A stretch of 64,000 bases of DNA from Sulfurimonas denitrificans DSM 1251. Lineage in GTDB: Bacteria > Campylobacterota > Campylobacteria > Campylobacterales > Sulfurimonadaceae. The notes beneath the pieces were generated by a model. That model ran no database searches. It was given only the letters and a program-made list of their open reading frames with translations, and was not told where the DNA came from. The first letter of the stretch is position 1. Every line of letters begins with the position of its first letter. Shown in pieces: positions 18,491 through 26,944 of this stretch. The stretch spans positions 682,001 to 746,000 of the forward strand of contig NC_007575.1 of the NCBI RefSeq assembly GCF_000012965.1, written 5' to 3'. The position numbers and the translations under genes were made by a program.

Positions 18491-20143
18491 TTATTCATAT
18501 TTTGTACCTTTTAAATTAGTTATAATTTTGTTTAAGAACTGTAAAATATTGATGGCATTTTCACACTCTTTTTTATATATCTCAGCATTAGCATCATCAT
18601 GTGATGTTGGATTTAAGATGAAGTTTTTATAAAACTCACCTCGTTTAATTAGAGCTTTAATTGTTTCGTTAGAAATTGTCCCGTCAGCATTTTGAATTTT
18701 TTCAGTAAACTCAATTTCTGTTTTGTTTAATGGGTTAAATGAAGATTTAATACAATTAATTTTAACTTGTTCATTTTTTGTGGAATCATCCAAAATTTTT
18801 TGCACACTCTGATAAAAACGATTTGTTACTTTGTGCGACCGAATATAATGCTTGTCTTCTGATTTTAAAGTATCTATAATGTTTTGTAACTCCTCCACTC
18901 TCCCCAACTCTAAAAGTTGTTCAAATTCTGTAATAATTCTCTCAAACTCTTTTCGTATAAAATTCCCAGCAGAGTATTCATCACCCGTTGAAAGGCTACC
19001 CTTTGCATCTGTTAAATAGCTAATATCTTTATCGTACAAAAAGGCTTGATGATCGTGTACAAAAAGTTTTTGTACTTTCCATTGATTAGCTTCTTCACTA
19101 TCTAAATTGATCATTTTTCTTGCCATATTAAAAAACTGTAAATTATGGGTCAAAATAAGCTTTTGATAATCTTGGAACTCTTCTAAAATATACTTCATAA
19201 TCAATTTTCGATTCGCCATATCAAGGGACGTCAAAAAATCATCTAATACCAAAAGTTTAAATCCATCACGCTTTTCTTCATATTTTTTGGCAAGTGCAAA
19301 ATAGATAGCCACGCTAATTAGTTTTAATTTGGCTTCATTGAAGTGTTGGGATGGCTTTCCATTGCATTCTATATCATCAATCTTAATTTTTATGACAGGT
19401 GGGTTAAATTCCAAAATATCGCTGTTTCCTGAGTGTGCTGGAGTAATTGAAAATGAAATCTTGAAGGACTCATCAAACTTTTCTATAACTTCATTAATTT
19501 CTTTAAGAGGAAAATAATTTTCAAAAACTAATTGTAATAGATCGTTTTCTAATTTGAGCATCTCTTCAAATTTTGCTCTAATCGCTGTGGCATCGTCATT
19601 GCCAATTTCATCAATTATCTTGTTCTTTAACGTATCAAGATTGCCAAATTGAGCAAAACGCTTAAAATGATAATTTTCATTCTTATCAGTAACAGGACTT
19701 TTCATTTGGGGAAAATGCTCAAATAATGTATCATTTAATGCAATATAAAAATTTTCTTTTGTAAGTCTATTCAGGACTTTTTCATTCGCAAAATAGATGC
19801 TTGGATCAATTCCGATAATATTTTGGGGTTGTGTTTTACGAGTTAATACACTAAAATCTGATAGTTCATCTGCATTACAGTTTAAGACCTTGTCCTCATC
19901 TAGGATAATATTAACTTTTAAAGTCTCAGCTTCACATCCACGCGACCTATATGTTTCTTGAACTTTTGAAGCAATATCTTTATCTAACCTTTTTTGATGA
20001 TAAAAATTTGAGTATAAAGCTTCATAAATAGAACTTTTACCTGTGCCATTTTCACCATAGATCAGCAAGCTTTTAGCATTAAAATCAACAGTTAAATCTT
20101 TATGAAATTTAAAATATTTAAGCTCGGCTTTTTGAACTCTCAC
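18491..20143 (-). CDS. ABC/SMC-type AAA ATPase, partner of DUF262 protein
   Basis: 550 residues. The N-terminus is RecF/SMC-like with Walker A GENGTGKS at 30-37; a signature-like helix FNEAKLKLISVAIYFALA and Walker B LLVLDDFLTSLD with D-loop follow near residue 270-310, then an LTHN switch histidine. The C-terminal 170 residues are helical and end in FILNPTSHDD before a last helix. ATPases of this type act in several phage-defence pairs (general knowledge); this exact pairing is not one I can name. Its ATG overlaps the stop of the DUF262 gene, so it is translated behind it. Confidence 0.7.
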   Translation of the reverse strand: MRVQKAELKYFKFHKDLTVDFNAKSLLIYGENGTGKSSIYEALYSNFYHQKRLDKDIASKVQETYRSRGCEAETLKVNIILDEDKVLNCNADELSDFSVLTRKTQPQNIIGIDPSIYFANEKVLNRLTKENFYIALNDTLFEHFPQMKSPVTDKNENYHFKRFAQFGNLDTLKNKIIDEIGNDDATAIRAKFEEMLKLENDLLQLVFENYFPLKEINEVIEKFDESFKISFSITPAHSGNSDILEFNPPVIKIKIDDIECNGKPSQHFNEAKLKLISVAIYFALAKKYEEKRDGFKLLVLDDFLTSLDMANRKLIMKYILEEFQDYQKLILTHNLQFFNMARKMINLDSEEANQWKVQKLFVHDHQAFLYDKDISYLTDAKGSLSTGDEYSAGNFIRKEFERIITEFEQLLELGRVEELQNIIDTLKSEDKHYIRSHKVTNRFYQSVQKILDDSTKNEQVKINCIKSSFNPLNKTEIEFTEKIQNADGTISNETIKALIKRGEFYKNFILNPTSHDDANAEIYKKECENAINILQFLNKIITNLKGTKYE

Positions 20144-21537
20144 TGCTCACCTCTAAAAAACCGTTCATAAAGTTCACGGGTGGCTTTTCCTGGCATGTCA
20201 TACATTCTGCGTTTTAATTTATAAGGATATACTGAAAGTTGATTTGAATCTAAATACTTTTCTAAAAGCTCAAACCCTCTATATAGCCTACCAAAACCAT
20301 AAGGACAAGTATAGTTTTTATCGTAAAAAACTTCCCATTTTTCGTGCATTATTTTAATAACAAGGTCATACATGTCATGTTTGATATATGTTGTAGAGCC
20401 TTTTGCATACGATTGTCTCACAAGTGATTTGGCAAATTTTGTAGTATTGTCACTACCTACATTTAAATTATTTTTGACCAAATAAACTATGACTGTATCT
20501 TTTGGATAAGCGTTGGTGTACAAGTCTATAAGTTGAAACCATTTAGCAAGTTCATTATCAGATTGTTGTTTTGTTTCTTCAAAATATTCAACGGAATCTA
20601 CAATACGATTTAAATCATCTAAAATTTCTCTATATGTCTTTTTTTTAAATGGTGAGTATTCCGTTTTTTCAAAAAAATCTCTCAGGCCTATCTCAGAGCT
20701 CTTTATCCCTTGTTCTCCTCTAGTCATATAAGAATAAATCTTAAAAGCTCTAAGTTTTAGTTTATCATCTATTGCTTCACATCGCTCATCAAAGGATTTC
20801 CAGAGTTCAACAAAAGTATCCTGCTCATTATGCCTGTTAGCCATATAATAGAGGTTTGATTTAAAAATATCACTATCATCAAGTGGCATTCCCCTGTTAT
20901 TCATTGTCTCAAAAATCTTCAGCGCTTTTTCTCTGGCTTTAGCAGTATTTTCAGCTTCTGTGAAAATAGGGAGTAACGAAACATCATAAAGAATAAAATC
21001 TATAAAATCTTTTATATCATTTCCATCTTGATCAATAAAATCTTTAATCTTTTCATAGAAAAAATAGATATTTGTTTTAAATTTATCTTTTTTATTTTGT
21101 GGTTTTTCATATTGATAATTTTCGTCTAAAACTTCATTGAATGATAGGGAATCCCGTTCAATAAAAATATTTGTTATGACTCTTTGTTCTATGATTGCAT
21201 CTGTTCTATCATCTAATATCCAAATGGTATTTTTGAGCTTTCTATTTTTTGCATCAAATGCCCATAAAACTTTTAAAAGCATAATCAATGTGGTTAAACG
21301 TTGCTGCCCATCTATAACCTCAAATTCATCTCTGGCAGATGTTGCAAGTACAAGATTGCCAATAAAATAGCCTTCTGATTTATTTTTTTGAAAAGCGGTT
21401 TTTAAATCCTCAAAAAGTTCTTCACATTCACTTTCAGTCCAAGTATAGGCCCTTTGATATGGAGGAATTATATATTTGGTTTTATCTCCAAAAATTTTTA
21501 ATATATATTTTTGTTCTGCATTGAGTTGTAAAGCCAT
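20140..21537 (-). CDS. DUF262 (GmrSD/ParB-like) domain protein
   Basis: 465 residues. The N-terminal DUF262 domain is clear: IPPYQRAYTW (24-33) and the VIDGQQRL motif (DGQQR at 76-80), the nucleotide-handling site of this ParB/sulfiredoxin-like fold. DUF262 proteins such as GmrS and SspE are nucleases or NTPases against modified phage DNA. The C-terminal half shows no obvious DUF1524 HNH motif, so nuclease activity cannot be claimed. A good AAAGGA site lies before the ATG. It is the first gene of a two-gene unit divergent from tnsA. Confidence 0.75.
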   Translation of the reverse strand: MALQLNAEQKYILKIFGDKTKYIIPPYQRAYTWTESECEELFEDLKTAFQKNKSEGYFIGNLVLATSARDEFEVIDGQQRLTTLIMLLKVLWAFDAKNRKLKNTIWILDDRTDAIIEQRVITNIFIERDSLSFNEVLDENYQYEKPQNKKDKFKTNIYFFYEKIKDFIDQDGNDIKDFIDFILYDVSLLPIFTEAENTAKAREKALKIFETMNNRGMPLDDSDIFKSNLYYMANRHNEQDTFVELWKSFDERCEAIDDKLKLRAFKIYSYMTRGEQGIKSSEIGLRDFFEKTEYSPFKKKTYREILDDLNRIVDSVEYFEETKQQSDNELAKWFQLIDLYTNAYPKDTVIVYLVKNNLNVGSDNTTKFAKSLVRQSYAKGSTTYIKHDMYDLVIKIMHEKWEVFYDKNYTCPYGFGRLYRGFELLEKYLDSNQLSVYPYKLKRRMYDMPGKATRELYERFFRGEQ

Positions 21538-21829
21538 TTTTATCCTTTGAACATAGGTGAAATAAGGTATGTTTTATAATTAATTTTACCTAAACTGATA
21601 TAAAGACGGTATAAAAATTTTTAAACTATTTGAATTTGCCGTATTGATTTGTACCATAATGGTATTTAGCAACTACTTATATTATGCTTCAGGTAAAAAT
21701 TATTTCCAAAAAAATATATAAACTAATGTTACAAAATATATTTATAATAATTAATATATTTATTTTTACAATAATTAATGTTATTAAATTTACATCTAAA
21801 ATTATTTTTAATTTTGATATAATTATTTC
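21538..21829. promoter_or_regulatory. Divergent regulatory gap between DUF262 gene and tnsA
   Basis: 292 very AT-rich bases with no gene. Visible items are a perfect 13-bp palindrome TACCATAATGGTA at 21652-21664, which could be an operator, and a TATAAT box at 21818-21823 only six bases before the tnsA ATG. No regulator gene is encoded in the element that I recognise, so what would bind the palindrome is unknown. Confidence 0.4.
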
Positions 21830-22477
21830 ATGAGTGTCAGAAAAATAAAGAAGAGCTACATCTCTTGTGTCGGATATTTTAAAAGCTATAAGAACAACAA
21901 GCAATTAGCTTTTGAATCTATTTTGGAAAGAGATTTTTTTATGCTGTTAGAATTTAATAAGGATGTTGTTTCGTTTGAAGAACAACCACTGAAAATCAAT
22001 TACAAGCTAAAAGCAAAAAACACAAGATATACCCCTGATGTACTAGTGATATATAAGGATGGCTCTAAAAAAATCTTTGAAGTTAAATACCAAAGTGATA
22101 TAGATTCCGATACAAAACTACAACATAAGATATCTGTTTTAAAAGAAGAAATAGCCCGACAAATGTCACTTCCTTTTGAAACATTCACAGACGCACAAAT
22201 AGACCAAATATATTTCAAAAACTGTGTTTTTCTCTATAAAAATGCTTTTATCTCTGAAAGTCAAACTATGACCAATAAAGTACTAGAGAATATCAATAAG
22301 CTTTCTGAGCCCATTTCTATCAAATCATTTTTAGAACTTTTATCAACCAATCAAACTGAACAATTGCAAACACTTCCCTATCTTTGGCATAAGATATTTA
22401 AGGAACCTTCTCTGATAAACATGCACACAAAGATTACTATGTCTTCTCTTATACTTAAAGGAAAAATTCATGAGTAA
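21830..22477 (+). CDS. tnsA: TnsA-like transposon 5'-end endonuclease
   Basis: 215 residues. TnsA is the restriction-enzyme-like subunit that cuts the 5' strands, allowing clean cut-and-paste. A PD-(D/E)xK core is visible: FESILERDFF (E29/E33), then YTPDVLVIY (D70) and IFEVKY (E84, K86). No Shine-Dalgarno stands before the ATG and a TATAAT box lies six bases upstream, so the mRNA may be leaderless or translation may begin lower down. It overlaps tnsB by eight bases. Shorter than the 273 residues of Tn7 TnsA. Confidence 0.85.
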   Translation: MSVRKIKKSYISCVGYFKSYKNNKQLAFESILERDFFMLLEFNKDVVSFEEQPLKINYKLKAKNTRYTPDVLVIYKDGSKKIFEVKYQSDIDSDTKLQHKISVLKEEIARQMSLPFETFTDAQIDQIYFKNCVFLYKNAFISESQTMTNKVLENINKLSEPISIKSFLELLSTNQTEQLQTLPYLWHKIFKEPSLINMHTKITMSSLILKGKIHE

Positions 22478-24326
22478 ACTAGACCTTTCTATAGGTTCCA
22501 AAGTCTTCTACAATAACGTTGAGCATATCATATTGAAAGCCGTCAATTTTCACACCCTATCCATAGCTCCAACAAATAATCAAAATGAAATCATCAATGT
22601 AAAAATACAAGACTTATCTTCAAAGCCTCAAGAAGAAAAAACGCAACTAGACAGCTATACGGATGAGGAGTGGAGTGAAGCAAAAAAGAAATACAATGCT
22701 ATTAAAGAGCTCGTCTTTAGAAAAAAGTCACGTGACGAAGTTGAAGAGGTAGCTGCTAAGTACAAAGTGACCGCTATGACCGTCTATCGTTGGATAAAGA
22801 CCTATGAAGAATCAGAAAAAATCAGTTCACTAATCTCAAGCAAACATAAACGCGGCAAAAAAGGAAGTCGCATAGAGCCTTTAACAAATAAGGTCATTGA
22901 AGATGTTATAGAAGAACTCTATCTTACCAAACAAAGAATCGGTTTTCCGAAAATCTTCAACACCATTAAAGCAGAATGCAAGAAGCTCAACATAATCCCT
23001 CCACATGAGAACACTGTCCGCAATAGAATAAAAACAATCGATCCAAAATTCGCTCTGAAAAAACGTTTTAGTGCAAAAAAAGCGAATGAAAAATATGGGA
23101 ATTTTGAAGGAGAATATCCAGAGGGAAACTTTCCTTTGGAAGTGTATCAGATAGACCATACTCCACTTGACATCATACTTGTTGACTCTCACTCAAGAAA
23201 ACCTCTAGGAAGACCTTATTTAACACTGGCGATTGATGTATATTCCAGAATGGTTGCAGGATTTTATCTCTCCTTGCAAGCGCCCGGATATTTCAGTGTG
23301 AGTCAGTGTCTCTACAATGCTTTTTTGCCAAAGGATGATTTTCTAAAAAAATACGATATTCAAGGCGAATGGGAAATATACGGGATTCCTTCAAAATATG
23401 CAGTCGATAACGGCAAAGATCTAATAGGGCTTGATATGCAAAGAGTATGCGATGAATTTGGCATGACTATGGTTCGAAGACCCGTTGGAAGACCACAATA
23501 CGGAAGCCACGTAGAGAGGATTTTTTTGACTATAAATAAAGAAATTCATAATTTACCAGGTACTACATTTTCCAATATAGCCGAAAAAGCTGAGTATGAT
23601 TCCATCAAAAACGCAACTTTTACCCTTGATGAGATAACAAAGTGGCTCACGGAGTTTATCGTCAATGTTTATCATAACCGTGTACATCATGGAATAGGCA
23701 TGACACCGAGACAAAAATACAGTTTAGGCATCTTTGGCGATGATGAGAATCCGGGTACAGGCTTGCCGCCAATTGTAGAAGATAGGGAGTCGATTAAAAT
23801 CGCTCTCTTACCTGCATTTTACCGAACCGTTCAAAAAGACGGCATCACACTTGATGGTATTACGTACTATTCGGATGTTCTGAGAACTTGGATAAACAGG
23901 GATGATGAACAAGGCAATAAGCTAAAGTTTAAAGTCAAAAGAGACCCTCTGAGTATCCAAAAGCTTTACTTCTTTGACCCGGAACTCAAAGAGTATTTTG
24001 AGTTAAGCTACAGAAAGCTTCATGCTCCAGATATGACCGTATGGGATCTCTATACAGCAAAGAGATATCTAAAAGAGAATAGTATCAAAGATACAAATGA
24101 AGATGACCTCTTTGATGCTTACGAACGGCTTACACACATAGAAAAACAGGCAAAAGAGAAAACAGCCAAACATAAAATAAGAAAAAGCAAAGCACCTAAA
24201 ATGAGCGACATCAAGTCAAAAAGCAAAACAGAGAGTCAAGTTGTAAAAGAGAAAGAGACCAAACAAGCTGATGATGTTTTTCATGACCTCTTTGACAACA
24301 TAGAAACTTTTCACATTAAAGAGTAG
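22470..24326 (+). CDS. tnsB: TnsB-like DDE transposase
   Basis: 618 residues. An N-terminal helix-turn-helix region (KYKVTAMTVYRWIKTYEE and following) binds the ends; the rve/DDE core has D229 (YQIDHTPLD), D313 (YAVDNGKDLIG) and E349 (YGSHVERIF), a D-x35-E spacing. The C-terminus is lysine-rich and would contact TnsC. TnsB makes the 3' breaks and joins them to target. Overlap with tnsA and three bases to tnsC indicate one operon. No frameshift or missing residue is seen. Confidence 0.93.
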   Translation: MSKLDLSIGSKVFYNNVEHIILKAVNFHTLSIAPTNNQNEIINVKIQDLSSKPQEEKTQLDSYTDEEWSEAKKKYNAIKELVFRKKSRDEVEEVAAKYKVTAMTVYRWIKTYEESEKISSLISSKHKRGKKGSRIEPLTNKVIEDVIEELYLTKQRIGFPKIFNTIKAECKKLNIIPPHENTVRNRIKTIDPKFALKKRFSAKKANEKYGNFEGEYPEGNFPLEVYQIDHTPLDIILVDSHSRKPLGRPYLTLAIDVYSRMVAGFYLSLQAPGYFSVSQCLYNAFLPKDDFLKKYDIQGEWEIYGIPSKYAVDNGKDLIGLDMQRVCDEFGMTMVRRPVGRPQYGSHVERIFLTINKEIHNLPGTTFSNIAEKAEYDSIKNATFTLDEITKWLTEFIVNVYHNRVHHGIGMTPRQKYSLGIFGDDENPGTGLPPIVEDRESIKIALLPAFYRTVQKDGITLDGITYYSDVLRTWINRDDEQGNKLKFKVKRDPLSIQKLYFFDPELKEYFELSYRKLHAPDMTVWDLYTAKRYLKENSIKDTNEDDLFDAYERLTHIEKQAKEKTAKHKIRKSKAPKMSDIKSKSKTESQVVKEKETKQADDVFHDLFDNIETFHIKE

Positions 24327-24329
24327 CGT

Positions 24330-25271
24330 ATGAATATTGAACTAACAGAAGAAACAAAAAAAATACTTGACAGCTCTGATGAAGAGAGAATCAAATATAT
24401 CAACGAAGAGTATTGGATTGACTATCCTATCGCTCAAAATATCTTAGAAAAGATGGAAGATATTTACAATTTCGGCTATGGCAAGACCAGATATATCAGC
24501 ATCTTGCTTGTGGGTGGAAGCAACAACGGAAAGACATCTCTGCTCAAACAGTTTTTGGAGAAGCATCCGCCCTACGATTACAATATCGATGGCGAACAGC
24601 CTGATTGGATCACAGATGACTTCTTTGATAAATACACCGGTATTGGCAGACCTGTTTTATATGTCATCTCACCAACAGAACCAAGCGAGAGCAGACTCTA
24701 CAGTATTATCTTGGAGCAATTGAATATACCCTATAAAACACGTGACTCCTTGGATGTAAAAGCTAAACTCGTAGAGTATTACCTCAAAGCTCTTAATGTC
24801 AGAGTCCTTATCATCGATGAGATTCATAACATTCTTAACGGCTCCCCTGCAAGACAAAAGCAGATTATGAGTGCTATAAGAGATTTAAGCAGCAAACTGA
24901 CAATGCCCGTCATTTTAGCAGGAGTCAAAGAAGCTTTACGTGCCGTAAACACAGAAGATCAGATTAGCAGCAGATACAGACCGGAATATCTCACAAAATG
25001 GAAGATGGATAAAGATTACATCAGTCTCTTAGCCACCACAATAAGCAAACTGCCACTAAAAAAACAATCTACAATTATCAACAAGGATGATGCACAAGAG
25101 ATTCTTGAACTATGTAACGGATATATTGGGGAGATTGTGAACTTGATTAAAGCAGCTGCCGTATATGCCATAAAAACAGGAAGCGAGAGAGTTACCATCA
25201 ACGAGATAAAAGAGTGTGGATTTAATACTCTGCAAAATATTCATAAGACTATGAATCTCAAAGATATATGA
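24330..25271 (+). CDS. tnsC: TnsC/TniB-like AAA+ target-selection ATPase
   Basis: 313 residues, much shorter than Tn7 TnsC (555) and close to TniB and CAST-type TnsC. Walker A GGSNNGKTS is at 62-70 and Walker B VLIIDEIHNIL near residue 160, with an SRYRPEYL arginine segment later. TnsC links the target-choice protein to the transposase. It overlaps tniQ by four bases (ATGA). Confidence 0.9.
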   Translation: MNIELTEETKKILDSSDEERIKYINEEYWIDYPIAQNILEKMEDIYNFGYGKTRYISILLVGGSNNGKTSLLKQFLEKHPPYDYNIDGEQPDWITDDFFDKYTGIGRPVLYVISPTEPSESRLYSIILEQLNIPYKTRDSLDVKAKLVEYYLKALNVRVLIIDEIHNILNGSPARQKQIMSAIRDLSSKLTMPVILAGVKEALRAVNTEDQISSRYRPEYLTKWKMDKDYISLLATTISKLPLKKQSTIINKDDAQEILELCNGYIGEIVNLIKAAAVYAIKTGSERVTINEIKECGFNTLQNIHKTMNLKDI

Positions 25272-26404
25272 TCAAAAAGATAAACTTTCCGGAACTAAAA
25301 AATGAAAACTTTGTAATCATCCCTCTACCGCTTGAAGATGAACTGCTTTCCTCCTGGATAGTTCGCACGGCATATGCCCACAAGACGCATCCACATACTT
25401 TTACAAATCAATATCTAAACTACAGACAGCACTCTTTTTTTCTTGCTCAAAGCGATCTTACTTTAGATCCAGAGATGATTAAAATCATCGAAGAAAAAAG
25501 TCATCACAAAATAGATATTCGTTCCCTAATACTAACAACCTACTCAGGATATATTCAAGAAAATATCTATGAGAATAATCCAGCTACATTTTTTACCCAT
25601 CAAAAATATTGTCCTATCTGTCTACGAGAAGACAAAGTGCCCTACTTTAGAAAAAAATGGCGGGTTGTTTTTTACAATATTTGTCATAAACACCAATGCC
25701 GCTTATACGAGCATTGTCCTTCTTGCAAAACAAAACTCGATACCTCGCAAATGTATGAAAACAGGCTACCTTACACACACTGCCACCATTGCGGATTTGA
25801 ACTGAAAAAAGGAAGAAAACTACCGATTCATAAAAAGCATATTTCAAGTCTTGAGTATCAAAACAAGATTTTTAAAACTATAGAAAACGGCTATATCCAG
25901 CTTGGCAAAACTCCTGTCTACTCATTTTTATTTTTTGAAGTTTTTTCAAAACTATCCAAGCTTATACTCCTTAATTACAAGCATAAATTTATAGATAAAC
26001 ATCCATTATTTTTACTCATAAAAGATGCGAAACACCAAAATGTGAATCATCCTATATTTAAAAAAGTAGATGCAAAAGCACAATCAGCACTTTTTGGGTT
26101 GATTATGTATATATTTGAAGATTTTCCACACAATTTAAAAGCCTATATCCAAGCAAACAGGCTTACTTATTACGATTTAACGACAAAGGTACATAATATA
26201 CCGTTTTGGTATGAGAGCATTGTTAATGACATTTCACCGCGATATCTGCCGCATAGCATGACAGTCACAAAAGAAGAAGTAGAACATGCAGAGCAATATT
26301 TAAAGTCAATACGCAAAGAAATAAACAAAGCCAATCTTACTAAATTACTAGGGTGTAATTTTGGTAGTAATGATAATAATTTAAAAAACTTCATTCAACA
26401 ATAA
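25268..26404 (+). CDS. tniQ: TniQ/TnsD-like target-selection protein
   Basis: 378 residues. The N-terminal TniQ part has PLEDELLSSWIVRTA and paired zinc fingers: YCPICLRED, CHKHQCRLYEHCPSCKTKL and HCHHCGFELKKG. The C-terminal part (to 378) is helical and long enough to hold a site-recognition region, though shorter than the 508 residues of Tn7 TnsD. No CRISPR or cas gene is nearby, so it is unlikely to be RNA-guided. What site it recognises is not visible here, because the insertion is within flhF. Confidence 0.88.
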   Translation: MIKKINFPELKNENFVIIPLPLEDELLSSWIVRTAYAHKTHPHTFTNQYLNYRQHSFFLAQSDLTLDPEMIKIIEEKSHHKIDIRSLILTTYSGYIQENIYENNPATFFTHQKYCPICLREDKVPYFRKKWRVVFYNICHKHQCRLYEHCPSCKTKLDTSQMYENRLPYTHCHHCGFELKKGRKLPIHKKHISSLEYQNKIFKTIENGYIQLGKTPVYSFLFFEVFSKLSKLILLNYKHKFIDKHPLFLLIKDAKHQNVNHPIFKKVDAKAQSALFGLIMYIFEDFPHNLKAYIQANRLTYYDLTTKVHNIPFWYESIVNDISPRYLPHSMTVTKEEVEHAEQYLKSIRKEINKANLTKLLGCNFGSNDNNLKNFIQQ

Positions 26405-26414
26405 TGCCACTACT

Positions 26415-26771
26415 TCAAGTGTAAATATAATATTCCATAGCCCAAAAATGACTCCCCATATCTTTTCTTTCAAGCAAAGATTTAAAGTCTTTCCTTATTA
26501 ATCTACTAGACACAGTTTTTAGATTATTGACAAATGAAGATAGCTTTATATGAGGCGGGGCACTAAAATGAATTATTACTTTTGACTGTTCCTCTATTGT
26601 GATGTCTACAAGCTTACATTTATGCTTATCGATATTTTGCAATATGATATTTTTTAGATTTTCTTCTAGTGTATCATATATAATTTTTTTGCCCTCAAAT
26701 ATACTTACAACTAAATAATAGTTTAGGTTATAAAATGAGTGTCTATTCCTTTTAAATCCGCTATTTAACAA
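26415..26771 (-). pseudogene. IS200/IS605 TnpA-like remnant without HUH motif
   Basis: 118 residues. The order NLNYYLVV, a central strand, SAPPHIKLSSFVNNLKTVSSRLIRK and HFWAMEYYIYT follows Y1 transposases closely. But the HUH motif (family DHVHLLIS) is replaced by QSKVIIHFS, and the frame stops before the catalytic-tyrosine helix. In the same frame after the TGA one can read SSGIIVE and another stop, resembling the lost tail. It still has AAGGA eight bases before its ATG. Most likely an inactive remnant; use as a DNA-binding protein cannot be excluded. Confidence 0.65.
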
Positions 26772-26783
26772 TATAATTTTTCC

Positions 26784-26812
26784 TTGACAACTAATTATTT
26801 TTTTTGTATAAT
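26784..26812 (+). promoter_or_regulatory. Perfect sigma70 consensus promoter for the hsdM operon
   Basis: TTGACA at 26784-26789, a 17-base spacer, and TATAAT at 26807-26812. Both boxes are exact consensus at optimum spacing. It reads toward hsdM, whose ATG is at 26945 after AAAGGAG. Resident Campylobacterota promoters generally lack a -35 TTGACA box, so this looks imported. Confidence 0.8.
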
Positions 26813-26828
26813 ATTATATATTAGTGTG

Positions 26829-26859
26829 ATTTGTCAAGCGTTTTAAAAATATGACAAAT
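26829..26859. promoter_or_regulatory. Inverted repeat downstream of the promoter, possible operator
   Basis: ATTTGTCA (26829-26836) and TGACAAAT (26852-26859) are perfect 8-base arms with a 15-base spacer, starting 17 bases after the -10 box. The position suits a repressor or controller site in the 5' leader, or an RNA hairpin. The half-site is partly echoed in the TTGACAA of the -35 box. Confidence 0.45.
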
Positions 26860-26944
26860 TGCAATATATTTTTAAATTTTAAAATATTTTCTATACTCTT
26901 CTTTTATATAAAATATTTTTGGATAGAATACCAAAGGAGTTAAG

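Noticed and set aside
24478-24723. Second open frame within tnsC
   Set aside because: It is an overlapping shadow frame without ribosome site or family features; tnsC itself is fully supported by its motifs.
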